64,000 bases of DNA from Vibrio neptunius (GTDB taxonomy: Bacteria > Pseudomonadota > Gammaproteobacteria > Enterobacterales > Vibrionaceae). A program made the position numbers and the translations under genes. The notes beneath the pieces are model-generated. The model was not told where the DNA came from. It did no database searches and saw nothing but the letters and a program-made list of their open reading frames with translations. Below are positions 1 to 8,620 of this stretch, in pieces. The stretch's first letter is position 1; each line of letters starts with the position of its first letter. The stretch spans positions 248,001 to 312,000 of the forward strand of contig NZ_JXXU01000001.1 in the NCBI RefSeq assembly GCF_000967495.1. The letters run 5' to 3'.

Positions 1-112
1 ATTTCATAGCCGCCTCTAACAGTGAAAATGTTACATCTATCAATAAACTGTAGAGGTGGATACAAAATACGTCTAGGTAATTGGGGGAGAATTATTTGAG
101 CCCAAGTGGTCG

Positions 113-793
113 TTACAATCGTTTGTAGCAGCGCTCGGGTCTCCCGACCGTACCGTAGTTTAGATCTGCTTGCAACTCGCCAGAGCTGATAAGGTATTCT
201 AGATAACGTCTAGCGGTTGTACGGCTCGCGCCGATACGCTCTCCAGCTTCATCCGCTGTTATACTTTCAGCACCAGAAAACAACGCACGTATTTTGTCTA
301 ACGTAACACTGTCGATGCCTTTAGGTAACCTTTGAACCCTGGATTCCTCAGTAGATGGACTCTGTAACATCTTATCCACCAAGTTTTGATCAAGATCTGA
401 GGCACTCGTGAACTGATGCTTTTGTATTACGTATTTCTTTAATGCAGCTTCCAGACGCGGAAATACAACGGGTTTCAGTAAATAATCGACAACACCACCA
501 CGCATCGCCTGCTGCAATGTATCCACATCACGAGCAGCGGTAATCAGAATAACGTCGCAGCTTTGGTTCCTAGAACGCAATGCCTGTAAAAGCTCCAACC
601 CGGTTCCATCAGGAAGATACACATCAAGCAATAGGAGATCGGGATTAAGCACATCAAGCTGTATCTCGGCTTCGACTTTCGTAGTCGCAATCCCGATCAC
701 CTCATAGCCTTCCATCTGTTCCAGATAACGCTGATGCAATTGAGCAATGTTGAGATCATCTTCAATAATCATTACTCGTGTTACGGATGTCAT
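113..793 (-). CDS. CitB/DcuR-family response regulator
   Basis: Response regulator of 226 residues. The receiver domain has the acidic pocket at residues 11-13, phospho-acceptor Asp57 (LLDVYLPD) and Lys107. The C-terminal part (about 165-226) is the CitB/DcuR-type helix-turn-helix, not an OmpR or NarL output domain. It starts 4 bp inside the upstream kinase gene, so the two are translationally coupled. By family, such pairs sense citrate or C4-dicarboxylates and activate uptake or catabolic genes; the regulated genes are not visible and may lie left of the window. The ligand is inferred from family only. Confidence 0.9.
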   Translation of the reverse strand: MTSVTRVMIIEDDLNIAQLHQRYLEQMEGYEVIGIATTKVEAEIQLDVLNPDLLLLDVYLPDGTGLELLQALRSRNQSCDVILITAARDVDTLQQAMRGGVVDYLLKPVVFPRLEAALKKYVIQKHQFTSASDLDQNLVDKMLQSPSTEESRVQRLPKGIDSVTLDKIRALFSGAESITADEAGERIGASRTTARRYLEYLISSGELQADLNYGTVGRPERCYKRL

Positions 794-2409
794 ACCTGTT
801 CTTCCTTTGGTAAATACACTGTCGTTCTAGCTCCATGCTGTTCGTTATTCGTGATGTCCAATAGGCCGTGGTAGCGCAGTGCTAAATCATTAACCAAGTA
901 AAGTCCCACTCCTCGATTTGCCTGCCCTTTTGTCGACACACCTCGTTCAACCAGATGCTTAACAGAGAACTCGTCTGGTAAACCACAACCTTGATCCATG
1001 ACTTCGAGAATGATTTCATTCCCATAATCACCTATGGAAACTTCAATATTCCTTCGCGCTGGGGCAAACATGGTATCCAAGGTCATAGCACTTCGCGTAG
1101 CATCAAAAGCGTTATCAATTAAATTGCCCAAAATAGTCACAAGATCTTCTGCATTAATACGCTCTGGCAAAGGTTCAAGCCGGGAACCTTGTTCTACTAT
1201 AAGCTCAAGTCCCAGCTCGCGTGCACGTTCGGTTTTACCCAGCAGCATACCCGCGATCAATGGCTCTTTGACGGTTTCACGTAGGAACTCAATCAAAGAT
1301 TGATAATGTGCGGTTTCTTGGCCAATAAGATGCTGAACTGCATCCAACTCTCCCATTTGAATCATACCGCTAATGGTATTAAGTTTATTTCGATGTTCAT
1401 GAGTCTGAGAGCGAAGCATTTCAGCATATTCTTTGGTTTTAGCTAACTGCTCTGAGAGCTCATTCAATTCATCTCGCAGTCGAAAACTGGATACCGCGCC
1501 CACAACCTTACCGTCTACAACAATTGGTCTTCGGTTAGCTATTAACTTCTGCTTGTTGAGGTAAAGGTATATGTCATGATCGATGTGGGCTGTAGTGAGA
1601 ACAGTATCAAGATCGCTCTCGGGCAATACCTCTTTTAGCGGCTTATTCAAGCAATGCGATTTTTCCAATCCTAAAATAAGGCACGCACTCTTGTTGATAG
1701 AGCGCAGCTTGCCCGATTGGTCGATCGTCAAGATTCCTTCTTTAAGCGTTTCCATTGTCACGTCTAACTCAACATACAACCGACCTATTTCTTCAGGTTC
1801 AAAGCCAAGAATCGCTTTTTGAAAGCGACGCGACGCATAACTTGATAAAATAGCGTTCGCGGCAACCACTAGTAATGCCATCAAAAGCAGAAAGACCAAA
1901 AAAGGCTCTACTCTGTCCTGAAGACGGTCAATGAGATAACCGACTGATACAACGCCTATAATATTGCCATCTGAATCAAAAACGGCCGCTTTTCCCCGAA
2001 CGGAGTAACCCAACGAACCTTGGGCAAAAGAAATATAGTTTTCACCTTCAATCAGAGCACGATCGTTATCGCCACCTTTCATTGGTTTACCAATGCGATC
2101 GTCGACAGGGTGGACAATACGAATACCGTCTTTATCACCAATCACAATAAAGGCAGCACCTATTAACTCGGTAAGACTTCGATAACGAAGCTGATACTCC
2201 GAACCACCACCTTCTTGGATCATTTGGGCAACAAAAGGAGAATTTGCTAGAAATGAGGCGACACCGAGGGCCTGCTTGCCCATTTTTTCTTCTTGCTCTT
2301 GCTTAACATAGAAGAAACCAGCGGCAACAAGCAATAGCAACTCCATCAAGCCAGAAAGCGTCATGATAATCAGCATTCGCTTACGAAAGCTGATACTACT
2401 CCATTGCAT
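790..2409 (-). CDS. DcuS/CitA-type sensor histidine kinase
   Basis: Membrane kinase of about 539 residues. Numbered from an in-frame ATG at 2421, there is a TM helix near 15-38, a periplasmic PAS-like sensor at about 40-170, a second TM at 173-193, a cytoplasmic PAS near 215-310, the phospho-His in SQTHEHRNKLN (His341), an N-box NLIDNAFDA and a G-box GVGLYLVNDL. The ATG at 2409 is preferred because GGGAG lies just before it; the 2421 ATG would add four residues. The H-box form is that of citrate/fumarate sensors. It forms an operon with the regulator downstream. Confidence 0.88.
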   Translation of the reverse strand: MQWSSISFRKRMLIIMTLSGLMELLLLVAAGFFYVKQEQEEKMGKQALGVASFLANSPFVAQMIQEGGGSEYQLRYRSLTELIGAAFIVIGDKDGIRIVHPVDDRIGKPMKGGDNDRALIEGENYISFAQGSLGYSVRGKAAVFDSDGNIIGVVSVGYLIDRLQDRVEPFLVFLLLMALLVVAANAILSSYASRRFQKAILGFEPEEIGRLYVELDVTMETLKEGILTIDQSGKLRSINKSACLILGLEKSHCLNKPLKEVLPESDLDTVLTTAHIDHDIYLYLNKQKLIANRRPIVVDGKVVGAVSSFRLRDELNELSEQLAKTKEYAEMLRSQTHEHRNKLNTISGMIQMGELDAVQHLIGQETAHYQSLIEFLRETVKEPLIAGMLLGKTERARELGLELIVEQGSRLEPLPERINAEDLVTILGNLIDNAFDATRSAMTLDTMFAPARRNIEVSIGDYGNEIILEVMDQGCGLPDEFSVKHLVERGVSTKGQANRGVGLYLVNDLALRYHGLLDITNNEQHGARTTVYLPKEEQV

Positions 2410-2617
2410 AAACTCTCCCATTTAGCTTAACGAGACTAACATCCAATTAACATTTATACGAGTTAATGGGCAATATTTTGTGAGACCAATAATCCAAATC
2501 ATCGCTTACCGCTGTGAACTGACTCCCGACAATTCACTCGGCTTGCCAGTTTGCAACATACTTGACATAAAACCGGTAAAATAGTTGATTTTGATCACTA
2601 AATTAATAGAACGTTTT

Positions 2618-2648
2618 TTGTACTACCCATTCATTTAGGTTGTATAAT
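2618..2648 (+). promoter_or_regulatory. Putative sigma70 promoter of the small gene at 2749
   Basis: TATAAT at 2643-2648 is preceded by TTGTAC at 2618-2623, with a long 19-bp spacer. It lies in a 340-bp intergenic stretch divergent from the kinase gene and points at the small ORF. The rest of 2410-2617 shows AT-rich sequence and no other feature I can support. Confidence 0.45.
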
Positions 2649-2748
2649 TATTAAGCATAAAATTTGTAGAAATGGTCAACGCGGGCAGCAAGCACTAATA
2701 ACAATGTCACAAACAGCTGTCTACACTCCAATGTCAGAGGGAAAGACG

Positions 2749-2973
2749 ATGAAACGGGATATGTTTGGCATCTGCCTGTCACAATCTATGCTGTCACATA
2801 ATCTGTCCAGCACCTTCACTCATGTAAGGGCTTACGAGAAATCCGATTTAGATAATGACGTCAAGGTAATGCATGCCTTTCCACAATTGTCAGGGCAAGA
2901 GTTGCTAACGACGATTAAATCTTCCAAACGGCTGCTTTGGCGAGCGGAATATGTCTGCTTAAATCAGAAGTAA
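2749..2973 (+). CDS. Small hypothetical protein (74 aa)
   Basis: I do not recognise this protein. The ATG at 2749 has a good Shine-Dalgarno (AGAGGGAAA) about 6 bases upstream; an in-frame ATG at 2704 would add 15 residues but lacks one. The product is soluble-looking, without signal peptide or TM helix, and contains Ser-rich and basic stretches plus Cys9 and Cys70. A canonical promoter lies upstream and a strong terminator starts 12 bp after the stop, so this is a single-gene transcript of about 350 nt. It may be a small protein, or an sRNA that also contains an ORF. Confidence 0.55.
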   Translation: MKRDMFGICLSQSMLSHNLSSTFTHVRAYEKSDLDNDVKVMHAFPQLSGQELLTTIKSSKRLLWRAEYVCLNQK

Positions 2974-2984
2974 GCAACAACAAC

Positions 2985-3011
2985 AAGGGAAGCACATTGC
3001 TTCCCTTTTTT
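2985..3011. terminator. Bidirectional rho-independent terminator
   Basis: A 10-bp perfect stem (AAGGGAAGCA / TGCTTCCCTT) with a 3-nt loop is followed by a T run on the + side. It separates the small gene from the 3' end of the TonB operon and can serve both. Confidence 0.85.
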
Positions 3012-3016
3012 AACAA

Positions 3017-4186
3017 TTACCCTGTCGTCTGTTGAGCGGCAGTTCTAAGTTGAGACAAGTATTTAATCCAACTCTTTGCTTGGCTTGAAGGTTCGATGTT
3101 GTTGGCTCTCTTCGCTTGCACCAGTGCTTTCTCAAGCAGGTTCAATTTGTACAAAGCCCGTGTTTTAGCCAGCGCCACATCTGCGTTACGGCCTTTGACT
3201 TTATCTAACACCGCCAAAGAATCTTTGTAGTAGCCTTGCTGAACCATGAGCTGAGCGACACTCCAGTAATACTTAGCGTCTCTCTCGGCTGCTCGCTTCC
3301 AGATAAATAGAGATTTATCCCACTCTTTCGCCAACTGCCAGTAAGTGGCTTGCTCAGATAGTAACTGAACATCCGTTTGCGCTTCTTCCAATTCACTTAT
3401 CTCAATCGCCGCCCTTTCTGGGATACCACGCTTGGCATACATCTGGGCCAGCATACGCCTGTCACCCTGACTCAACGATAACCCATTAACCTTTGCAAGC
3501 GCCAACGTATCTAGCGCCTCCTTATCTCTGCCAACTCTCATTTGCAGGCTAACCAGTTGGCGCCACCAGCCTAGTTTCTCCGGCTGGAGACTAATCAGCA
3601 ACTCAAGAGTTGGAATCGCTGCGCTCCAACGTTTCAGCTCTAGTTGAGCACCCAGCTTAAGTGACAGCGGCTGAATAATGTCATTTTTCTCAACTTGTAG
3701 GTACTTATCGATCGCAGGGACCACTTTCTCCCACTGACCTAGCTGATAGTGCGATTGAGCAATTCGCAGCCACAAGTCCAGAGCTTTTTGGGTTTCGGGT
3801 ACAGACTTAACTAACTGGTAATAGTGTTTCAGTGCCTTAGCAAACTGTTGATCATTAAGATACAGATCAGCCAGCATACGTTGGCTGATCCACGCCTGTT
3901 CGTCACGCAACAGACCACTTTCAACCGCATATTCCATTTTAGAAATGGCTTGCTTGGTATTGCCGTCTTGCCAATAAAATACCGCCAACATACGAGCGAT
4001 GAACGCCTTGTCGTAGGCGCGCGAAGTGTCGATTTCTTTAAGTAAGGTAATTGCCTCTTTCAGCTGTTCTCCCTGAGCCAGTTCATTGGCTTTCTGAACA
4101 CGAACCGCCGTGTATTGAGTCAGCTCCTGAGCCAAGGCGCTTGGCGAAGCCAGAAGCAAAGCAATAAGGACTAATCGTTTCATCAT
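3017..4186 (-). CDS. TPR-repeat periplasmic protein of the TonB operon
   Basis: 389 residues with a signal peptide (1-19, cleaved near ALA|QE) followed by repeated helix-turn-helix units typical of tetratricopeptide repeats across the mature protein. Its ATG overlaps the stop of tonB (ATGATG context), so it is the last gene of the six-gene TonB cluster. Vibrio TonB2/TonB3 clusters carry such a TPR gene at this position; it is thought to support TonB complex function at the outer membrane. No enzymatic motif is visible. Confidence 0.85.
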   Translation of the reverse strand: MMKRLVLIALLLASPSALAQELTQYTAVRVQKANELAQGEQLKEAITLLKEIDTSRAYDKAFIARMLAVFYWQDGNTKQAISKMEYAVESGLLRDEQAWISQRMLADLYLNDQQFAKALKHYYQLVKSVPETQKALDLWLRIAQSHYQLGQWEKVVPAIDKYLQVEKNDIIQPLSLKLGAQLELKRWSAAIPTLELLISLQPEKLGWWRQLVSLQMRVGRDKEALDTLALAKVNGLSLSQGDRRMLAQMYAKRGIPERAAIEISELEEAQTDVQLLSEQATYWQLAKEWDKSLFIWKRAAERDAKYYWSVAQLMVQQGYYKDSLAVLDKVKGRNADVALAKTRALYKLNLLEKALVQAKRANNIEPSSQAKSWIKYLSQLRTAAQQTTG

Positions 4187-4800
4187 TTGGCTAACTTAAA
4201 CTCCAGTCTCACAGTTTGGTTTTCCTGAGGTACAGCAACTCCATCCACTACTCTAGGCTGATACTTCCACTTCTGCAGCGCCTGTATCGCATTCCGTTCA
4301 AACATGCGTTTCGGATTGGCTTCGACAATATTGATATCTCTCGGCTTACCCGTTGGATCGATAGTGAATTTCAGGATCACATAACCTTCGGCTTTACGCT
4401 TTAGTGCTTTGGCTGGATAACGAGGCTCGACCCGATATAAAGGCATCACTTGTTGATTGACACCAAAGTCACCAAATGTTGGAGCACTGATCGCCAAACC
4501 TTCGATGCTGGTATTCAGGCCAAGCGACGGCTGTGAAATCGGTGAAATCTGCGACAATTCGGTATTGGCTTGAGAAGTTGGCATCTGCTCTGGCACTTCT
4601 GGAGCTTTCGGTTGCTCTGGCACCGTTCGCTGGCGACGTTGAATATCTTGTTCATTTTCCACCATCACCATATTAAAGCTCAACGATTCACTTGGCTCAG
4701 GGGCTCTGCGATGACCGCTGTCCACCATCCATGCCATAAAGCTGAAAATAGCTAGCGCACATACAGCAGCCAGTGGCGTTGCCATTAACAAACGTCCCAC
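4183..4800 (-). CDS. tonB: TonB energy-transducing protein (TonB2/TonB3 class)
   Basis: 205 residues, shorter than E. coli TonB. The N-terminal TM helix (about 10-27) contains the Ser/His region. It is followed by a short proline-rich periplasmic spacer (about 55-75) and a C-terminal TonB domain from about residue 118 with RYPAKALKRKAEGYV and a terminal EFKLAK strand. It transduces proton-motive force from ExbB/ExbD to outer-membrane receptors. The short spacer and linkage to ttpC, DUF3450 and TPR genes place it in the TonB2/TonB3 type; I cannot decide between the two. Confidence 0.93.
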   Translation of the reverse strand: MGRLLMATPLAAVCALAIFSFMAWMVDSGHRRAPEPSESLSFNMVMVENEQDIQRRQRTVPEQPKAPEVPEQMPTSQANTELSQISPISQPSLGLNTSIEGLAISAPTFGDFGVNQQVMPLYRVEPRYPAKALKRKAEGYVILKFTIDPTGKPRDINIVEANPKRMFERNAIQALQKWKYQPRVVDGVAVPQENQTVRLEFKLAK

Positions 4801-5204
4801 TACTTCTTCTCCGCTGCCAGCGCTATGTTCTTAACACCAGCACCTTTTGCCGCATCCATTACTTTCACTACAGTACCGCTGTAGGCATGTTCATCTGCCT
4901 GAATGACCAAAGAAGCGTCAGGTTTATCCAGCAACAAATGCTCTAGTGTCGCTTGTACACGTTCAATATCAACGTTGCGCTTATCAATATAAATGTCGTT
5001 TGCAGAAGTCACCGCGACAAAAATGCCCGCATCTTTCTGACTCACCACATTAGATGCCTGAGGGCGATTCACTTCAACACCAGATTCACGTACGAACGAG
5101 CTGGTAACGATGAAGAAGATCAACATGATAAAAACGATATCGAGCATGGACGTCAGGTCAATCTGAGCTTCATCTTGTTTATGGTGACGTCGACCGAGTC
5201 TCAT
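4800..5204 (-). CDS. exbD: ExbD biopolymer transport protein
   Basis: 134 residues with one N-terminal TM helix (about 19-41) carrying the conserved Asp (SMLDIVFIMLIFF) needed for proton coupling, then a periplasmic domain. AAGGAG precedes the ATG, which overlaps the exbB stop by 4 bp. It partners ExbB and TtpC in the inner-membrane motor that energises TonB. Confidence 0.94.
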   Translation of the reverse strand: MRLGRRHHKQDEAQIDLTSMLDIVFIMLIFFIVTSSFVRESGVEVNRPQASNVVSQKDAGIFVAVTSANDIYIDKRNVDIERVQATLEHLLLDKPDASLVIQADEHAYSGTVVKVMDAAKGAGVKNIALAAEKK

Positions 5205-5758
5205 CGCTGACTCCTTAAAGATTTTTCTAGTTTAATTTCTCTTAACTGGCAGGCTTTCATTAATCGCGCATGGAAAAACATGCCTGTTAACGCTGCAACC
5301 ATGCCAGCCATTGTTGGTAATGTGGCTAGTGAGATACCAGAAGCCATCAATTTAGGGTTGCTGCTGCCTTGGTTAGCCATGACATCAAAAACGGAGATCA
5401 TTCCCGTCACTGTGCCCAGCAAACCCAACATTGGGCAAATGGCAACCAGAACCTTAATGATATTCAGGTTTTGATACAGCTGGCTGTGTGCTTGTGACAA
5501 CCATCCTTCGCGGATAGAGCGAGCATACCAAGACGTTTGGTCGCTCCGTTCACGCCAAGCATCGACCCAATTTGCTCTGTGCTTTGGAAATTCGACAAAC
5601 AGATAAATGATGCGCTCTAGAATCAATAGCCAACTTAACGCTACCACGCCAGACAGCCACCACAGCACCTGACCACCCTGCTGCATAAAGTTTTGCAACG
5701 AAAGTAGCCAGTCACTGCCAGCTATTGCTTCAGGTAACAATGCGAAGATTGCATCCAT
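5201..5758 (-). CDS. exbB: ExbB/MotA/TolQ proton channel protein
   Basis: 185 residues, the short ExbB form found in TonB2-type systems. Three TM segments are visible near residues 30-53, 105-130 and 140-165. The MotA/TolQ/ExbB signature includes ICPMLGLLGTVTGMISVF and SLATLPTMAGMVAALTG. It starts where ttpC stops. It forms the stator channel with ExbD. Confidence 0.94.
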   Translation of the reverse strand: MDAIFALLPEAIAGSDWLLSLQNFMQQGGQVLWWLSGVVALSWLLILERIIYLFVEFPKHRANWVDAWRERSDQTSWYARSIREGWLSQAHSQLYQNLNIIKVLVAICPMLGLLGTVTGMISVFDVMANQGSSNPKLMASGISLATLPTMAGMVAALTGMFFHARLMKACQLREIKLEKSLRSQR

Positions 5759-7116
5759 CAGGCAACATTCCCTAGTGCTTCCTGAGATGGCTTGAGATCT
5801 TTCTCAGCTTGTTCAGCGACTAGGGAGATTCCCTGCTTCTCAAGGATGTTGCGAATCGTTTCGGCTTGCGAGCTCAGAATGTTATGAGCCAGCAGAAGAG
5901 GCATAGCCGCGACAAGACCAAGTACGGTGGTCACAAGTGCCATAGAAATACCACCTGCCATGACTTTAGGATCACCATTGCCAAACTGAGTAATGACCTG
6001 GAAAGTCTCGATCATACCCGTAACCGTGCCCAGAAGACCAAGCATTGGTGCCAGAGCAGCCAGTAGCTTGAGCATGGACAAACCTTTTTCCAACGTAGCT
6101 TGCTCATCAACTACAGCTTCAAGCAAACGTAATTCAAGCGCTTCAACACTGAGGTTTTTCTCTTTGCCATAAACGGATAACACACGGCCAAGTGGGTTAT
6201 CGCCCGGATTTTGAGGTGACTTCAGTTGAGCACGAATCTTCTGGCGCGCGATAGACAAACTTACGCCACGTACTACCGCAATGATCAGGCCAATCGCAAG
6301 CAGGCCAACAATGATCTTACCTACCACACCACCTGCTTGTAGCCTGTCCATCAGGCTTGGGCTATGTGCTAGTTGTTCCAGCATCACGCCACGAGAAGGA
6401 TCAAGAACAATATTTTCAACCTGACCACCTACCAAAGGAGAAAGGGATGAAATGGTTGGTGCTTGCTCTGGTTGCTTAATGTAAGCCTGAGCCTCACCTT
6501 TTGTGGCATTCCAGTTTAAGTAGCCTTGCGCGCCAACTAAGCCAATCGAACCAAGCCGAAGGGCTGATTCCCTTTGAGCCACCCCTTCACCGTTAACAAA
6601 ACGGACTTCGGTTGATGCCACTTCACCGCTGGCTTTGATCTGCTCTTCCAACGCTTTCCAAAGGCCTGTAAGTTGATACATAGAAGGCAGTTTTGTCGCT
6701 GCGACAATCTCTTTAACCACACCAGCATGAGCTTGTGCATCAGCTGAGGTCACTGAATACTGCAGTTCAGACTCCAATTCTTTGGCGTTTTGACGCACAA
6801 CGCCAAACACTTCACCTAGACTTCCTGTCTCTAAGCGGAGTTTTTCTTCCAGGCGAGCTAAGGTATTTTCGTTGTCACTGAACTTTGCTGCCAGTTTGTC
6901 ATTTTGCGTTTGCAAATCGTCACGCTGCTTGAGCAGTTGTGCTTTGAGCGCTTTAAGTTCTTTTTCAGTCTGTTTAAAACCGGACTCGCGAGCCATGTTA
7001 TGTTGCGCTTGCTGTTGATTTTCAGCCTGAGCTTTGTTGACCAGTTCAGAAGAGGCTTGAACGTTGAATGACAGGCCAGCAAGAGCGAGAAGGGAAGCAA
7101 TTAACGTACGTTTCAT
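5758..7116 (-). CDS. ttpC: TtpC, TonB2-system accessory MotA/TolQ/ExbB protein
   Basis: 452 residues: signal peptide (1-21), a long periplasmic coiled coil (about 25-110), a periplasmic domain to about 260, then three TM helices in a MotA/TolQ/ExbB domain (about 265-435) with LAPMLGLLGTVTGMIETF. The large N-terminal extension distinguishes it from ExbB. In Vibrio, TtpC is an essential fourth component of the TonB2 complex (established for V. anguillarum and relatives). Located between the DUF3450 gene and exbB, with essentially no gaps. Confidence 0.93.
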   Translation of the reverse strand: MKRTLIASLLALAGLSFNVQASSELVNKAQAENQQQAQHNMARESGFKQTEKELKALKAQLLKQRDDLQTQNDKLAAKFSDNENTLARLEEKLRLETGSLGEVFGVVRQNAKELESELQYSVTSADAQAHAGVVKEIVAATKLPSMYQLTGLWKALEEQIKASGEVASTEVRFVNGEGVAQRESALRLGSIGLVGAQGYLNWNATKGEAQAYIKQPEQAPTISSLSPLVGGQVENIVLDPSRGVMLEQLAHSPSLMDRLQAGGVVGKIIVGLLAIGLIIAVVRGVSLSIARQKIRAQLKSPQNPGDNPLGRVLSVYGKEKNLSVEALELRLLEAVVDEQATLEKGLSMLKLLAALAPMLGLLGTVTGMIETFQVITQFGNGDPKVMAGGISMALVTTVLGLVAAMPLLLAHNILSSQAETIRNILEKQGISLVAEQAEKDLKPSQEALGNVA

Positions 7117-7117
7117 A

Positions 7118-7882
7118 TTATTTTGCCTCCGCGACGTTGAGAGAAACTGGGAGAGTAATCAAACTTGGCGCCGCTTGCTTCGCTGCGATGTTAAACGCTT
7201 TGTCTAACTCTGATTTCATCGAGCTATCGGCACTTTGCCACTGCTTATCAGACTGGTTCCATGACCAAAATTTCGTGCCGTTCAAGCTGCGAGCCACCAG
7301 TGAAACGCGACCAAGATGCAGGATGTCGACTTCACGCGAGCCTGCATCTACCGTAATCTGGTCTTGATACAGACCAAGTTTGGTGCCGTAATCAAGCTCT
7401 ATCTGATACGCCTCTAGAATACGGCGATACTTTTCCGCATCGCTCACATCAGCGCGAGTCATCATTCTTTCCAATTTTGCAACACGCTCTTGGCGCTGGT
7501 CTTTTTTGATCGGCATATCATCAGCAATCGACGTTTTGAGACCTGCGATCATCTGATACATCAGTGGAACGACACCCTGACGAGTGTTTTTTACCTCATC
7601 AATCTGCTTTTCAAGATTGCCCGCTTCCTGCTCTTGGCTTTTGACTAATGCCGTCAGGTGAGAACGATAAACCTCAAGATTTTTCACCTCTTCCTGAAGT
7701 TGTTCAATTTCAGCTTGCAGGCTAAGTGTATTTTCAGCACTGACATCAATACGTTTCTGACTCGCCGCGGATGAGGAATTGGTTTTACTTTGAATGGATA
7801 GAGCGCTATCAAGGCTCGAGGCCGTTGCACTGAAGCCTGCTGTCGCAACCATCAACGCCAAACTGGTTTTAAATAAATTCAT
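7118..7882 (-). CDS. DUF3450 periplasmic coiled-coil protein
   Basis: 254 residues with a signal peptide (1-22) and a coiled coil at about 45-90, matching the DUF3450 family that heads TonB2/TonB3 clusters. The function is not known in detail; the fixed position before ttpC suggests a structural partner of TtpC. It is the first gene of the operon; its ATG has only a weak ribosome site. A Fur-like sequence lies 33 bp upstream. Confidence 0.87.
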   Translation of the reverse strand: MNLFKTSLALMVATAGFSATASSLDSALSIQSKTNSSSAASQKRIDVSAENTLSLQAEIEQLQEEVKNLEVYRSHLTALVKSQEQEAGNLEKQIDEVKNTRQGVVPLMYQMIAGLKTSIADDMPIKKDQRQERVAKLERMMTRADVSDAEKYRRILEAYQIELDYGTKLGLYQDQITVDAGSREVDILHLGRVSLVARSLNGTKFWSWNQSDKQWQSADSSMKSELDKAFNIAAKQAAPSLITLPVSLNVAEAK

Positions 7883-7914
7883 AACGTGTAATTTTCAATG
7901 ATGTCAAACTGATT

Positions 7915-7933
7915 AGTGAGAAGCAATCTCATT
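7915..7933 (-). promoter_or_regulatory. Candidate Fur box of the TonB operon
   Basis: On the minus strand the site reads AATGAGATTGCTTCTCACT. It matches the Vibrio Fur consensus AATGANAATNATTNTCATT at all but three or four fixed positions and lies just before the first gene of the TonB operon. The match was judged by eye. Confidence 0.6.
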
Positions 7934-7998
7934 TTCACTCGCCCGACATAGTAACGCGATTACATAAAATTTCAATCAACCATATGCTCAATATGCAT

Positions 7999-8027
7999 TT
8001 AGGGGAAAGAACGTATCTTTCCCCTAA
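7999..8027. terminator. Perfect 12-bp hairpin
   Basis: TTAGGGGAAAGA and TCTTTCCCCTAA form a 12-bp perfect stem with a 5-nt loop. No strong T run follows on either strand. It lies just past the 3' end of the receptor relic and probably was its terminator. Confidence 0.6.
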
Positions 8028-8057
8028 TGTATCAAGGTTGATTAACCGTATTGTGTT

Positions 8058-8277
8058 TTAGTATTTAATTTGTAGAGTCGCCACATAGCTTCGACCTTCA
8101 TTTATACATCCAAACGCATAGCCGAAACCGCTAGCGAGAAACGCTCTGTCACAAAGCCTTATGCTGACAATTCCACATCGCGGTGTTCTTGCTGACCGTT
8201 TTGAGTCTTAATGTAATTACCTGTGGCTGTGCCTTCAACATCCATAGTGCTAACTGACTCTTAGTAAACATATTCAT
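8058..8277 (-). pseudogene. Relic of a TonB-dependent receptor gene
   Basis: Translating the minus strand gives receptor fragments in more than one frame. The start ATG at 8277 gives MNMFTKSQLAL, the opening of a signal peptide. This runs out of frame into a barrel-like segment containing VEGTATGNYIKTQNGQQEH and DVELSA, then VTERFSLAVSAM after a stop, and finally EGRSYVATLQIKY-stop, a typical last beta strand with terminal aromatic residue. Intact receptors have about 700 residues; here only about 70 codons remain, with internal deletions, a frameshift and stops. It lies directly upstream of and parallel to the TonB operon, suggesting a lost cognate receptor. Confidence 0.75.
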
Positions 8278-8335
8278 CTCCAAATTAAAAGACGACCCAA
8301 AAAGCCGTTTAACCAATTATTTCGCCGAGAATATA

Positions 8336-8354
8336 AGTGTTAACAAATCTCATT
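8336..8354 (-). promoter_or_regulatory. Candidate Fur box upstream of the receptor relic
   Basis: On the minus strand, AATGAGATTTGTTAACACT resembles the Vibrio Fur consensus at about 15 of 19 positions and shares its AATGAGATT half with the site in front of the TonB operon. It lies about 60 bp upstream of the relic's start codon, where an iron-regulated promoter would be expected. Confidence 0.5.
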
Positions 8355-8568
8355 TGCATTGAATTTACATTCTTTGCATTCGTAAGTTTATCGATACAGA
8401 AATATTAAGTTCGCTGGTGATTGTATGCCTCTAGCGGTGTAGGAATAAGTTGGACTGAAAGCCTAAAAGGTGAGCAAATGTTATGGGCGTGATTAATTTT
8501 ATTTTGAGAACAGTAACGCCTGTCACAACGACGGCAGCACTCTCATACTTAGTTAGGCCATGTCGTGT

Positions 8569-8599
8569 ATATGTGGGTATTAATATGGAAACCACATAT
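8569..8599. repeat. Inverted repeat downstream of the CpxA-like kinase
   Basis: ATATGTGG and CCACATAT form a perfect 8-bp inverted repeat with a 15-nt loop, just after the kinase gene's stop. It may be its weak terminator. The interval 8360-8568 otherwise shows nothing I can support; a 74-codon ORF from 8483 runs into the kinase gene and is not convincing. Confidence 0.4.
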
Positions 8600-8620
8600 T
8601 CCCATAATAAAACACAACCA

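Noticed and set aside
1..112. Possible gene or terminator at the left edge
   Set aside because: Only a weak imperfect inverted repeat (CCTCTAACAG / CTGTAGAGG) is seen and no ORF.
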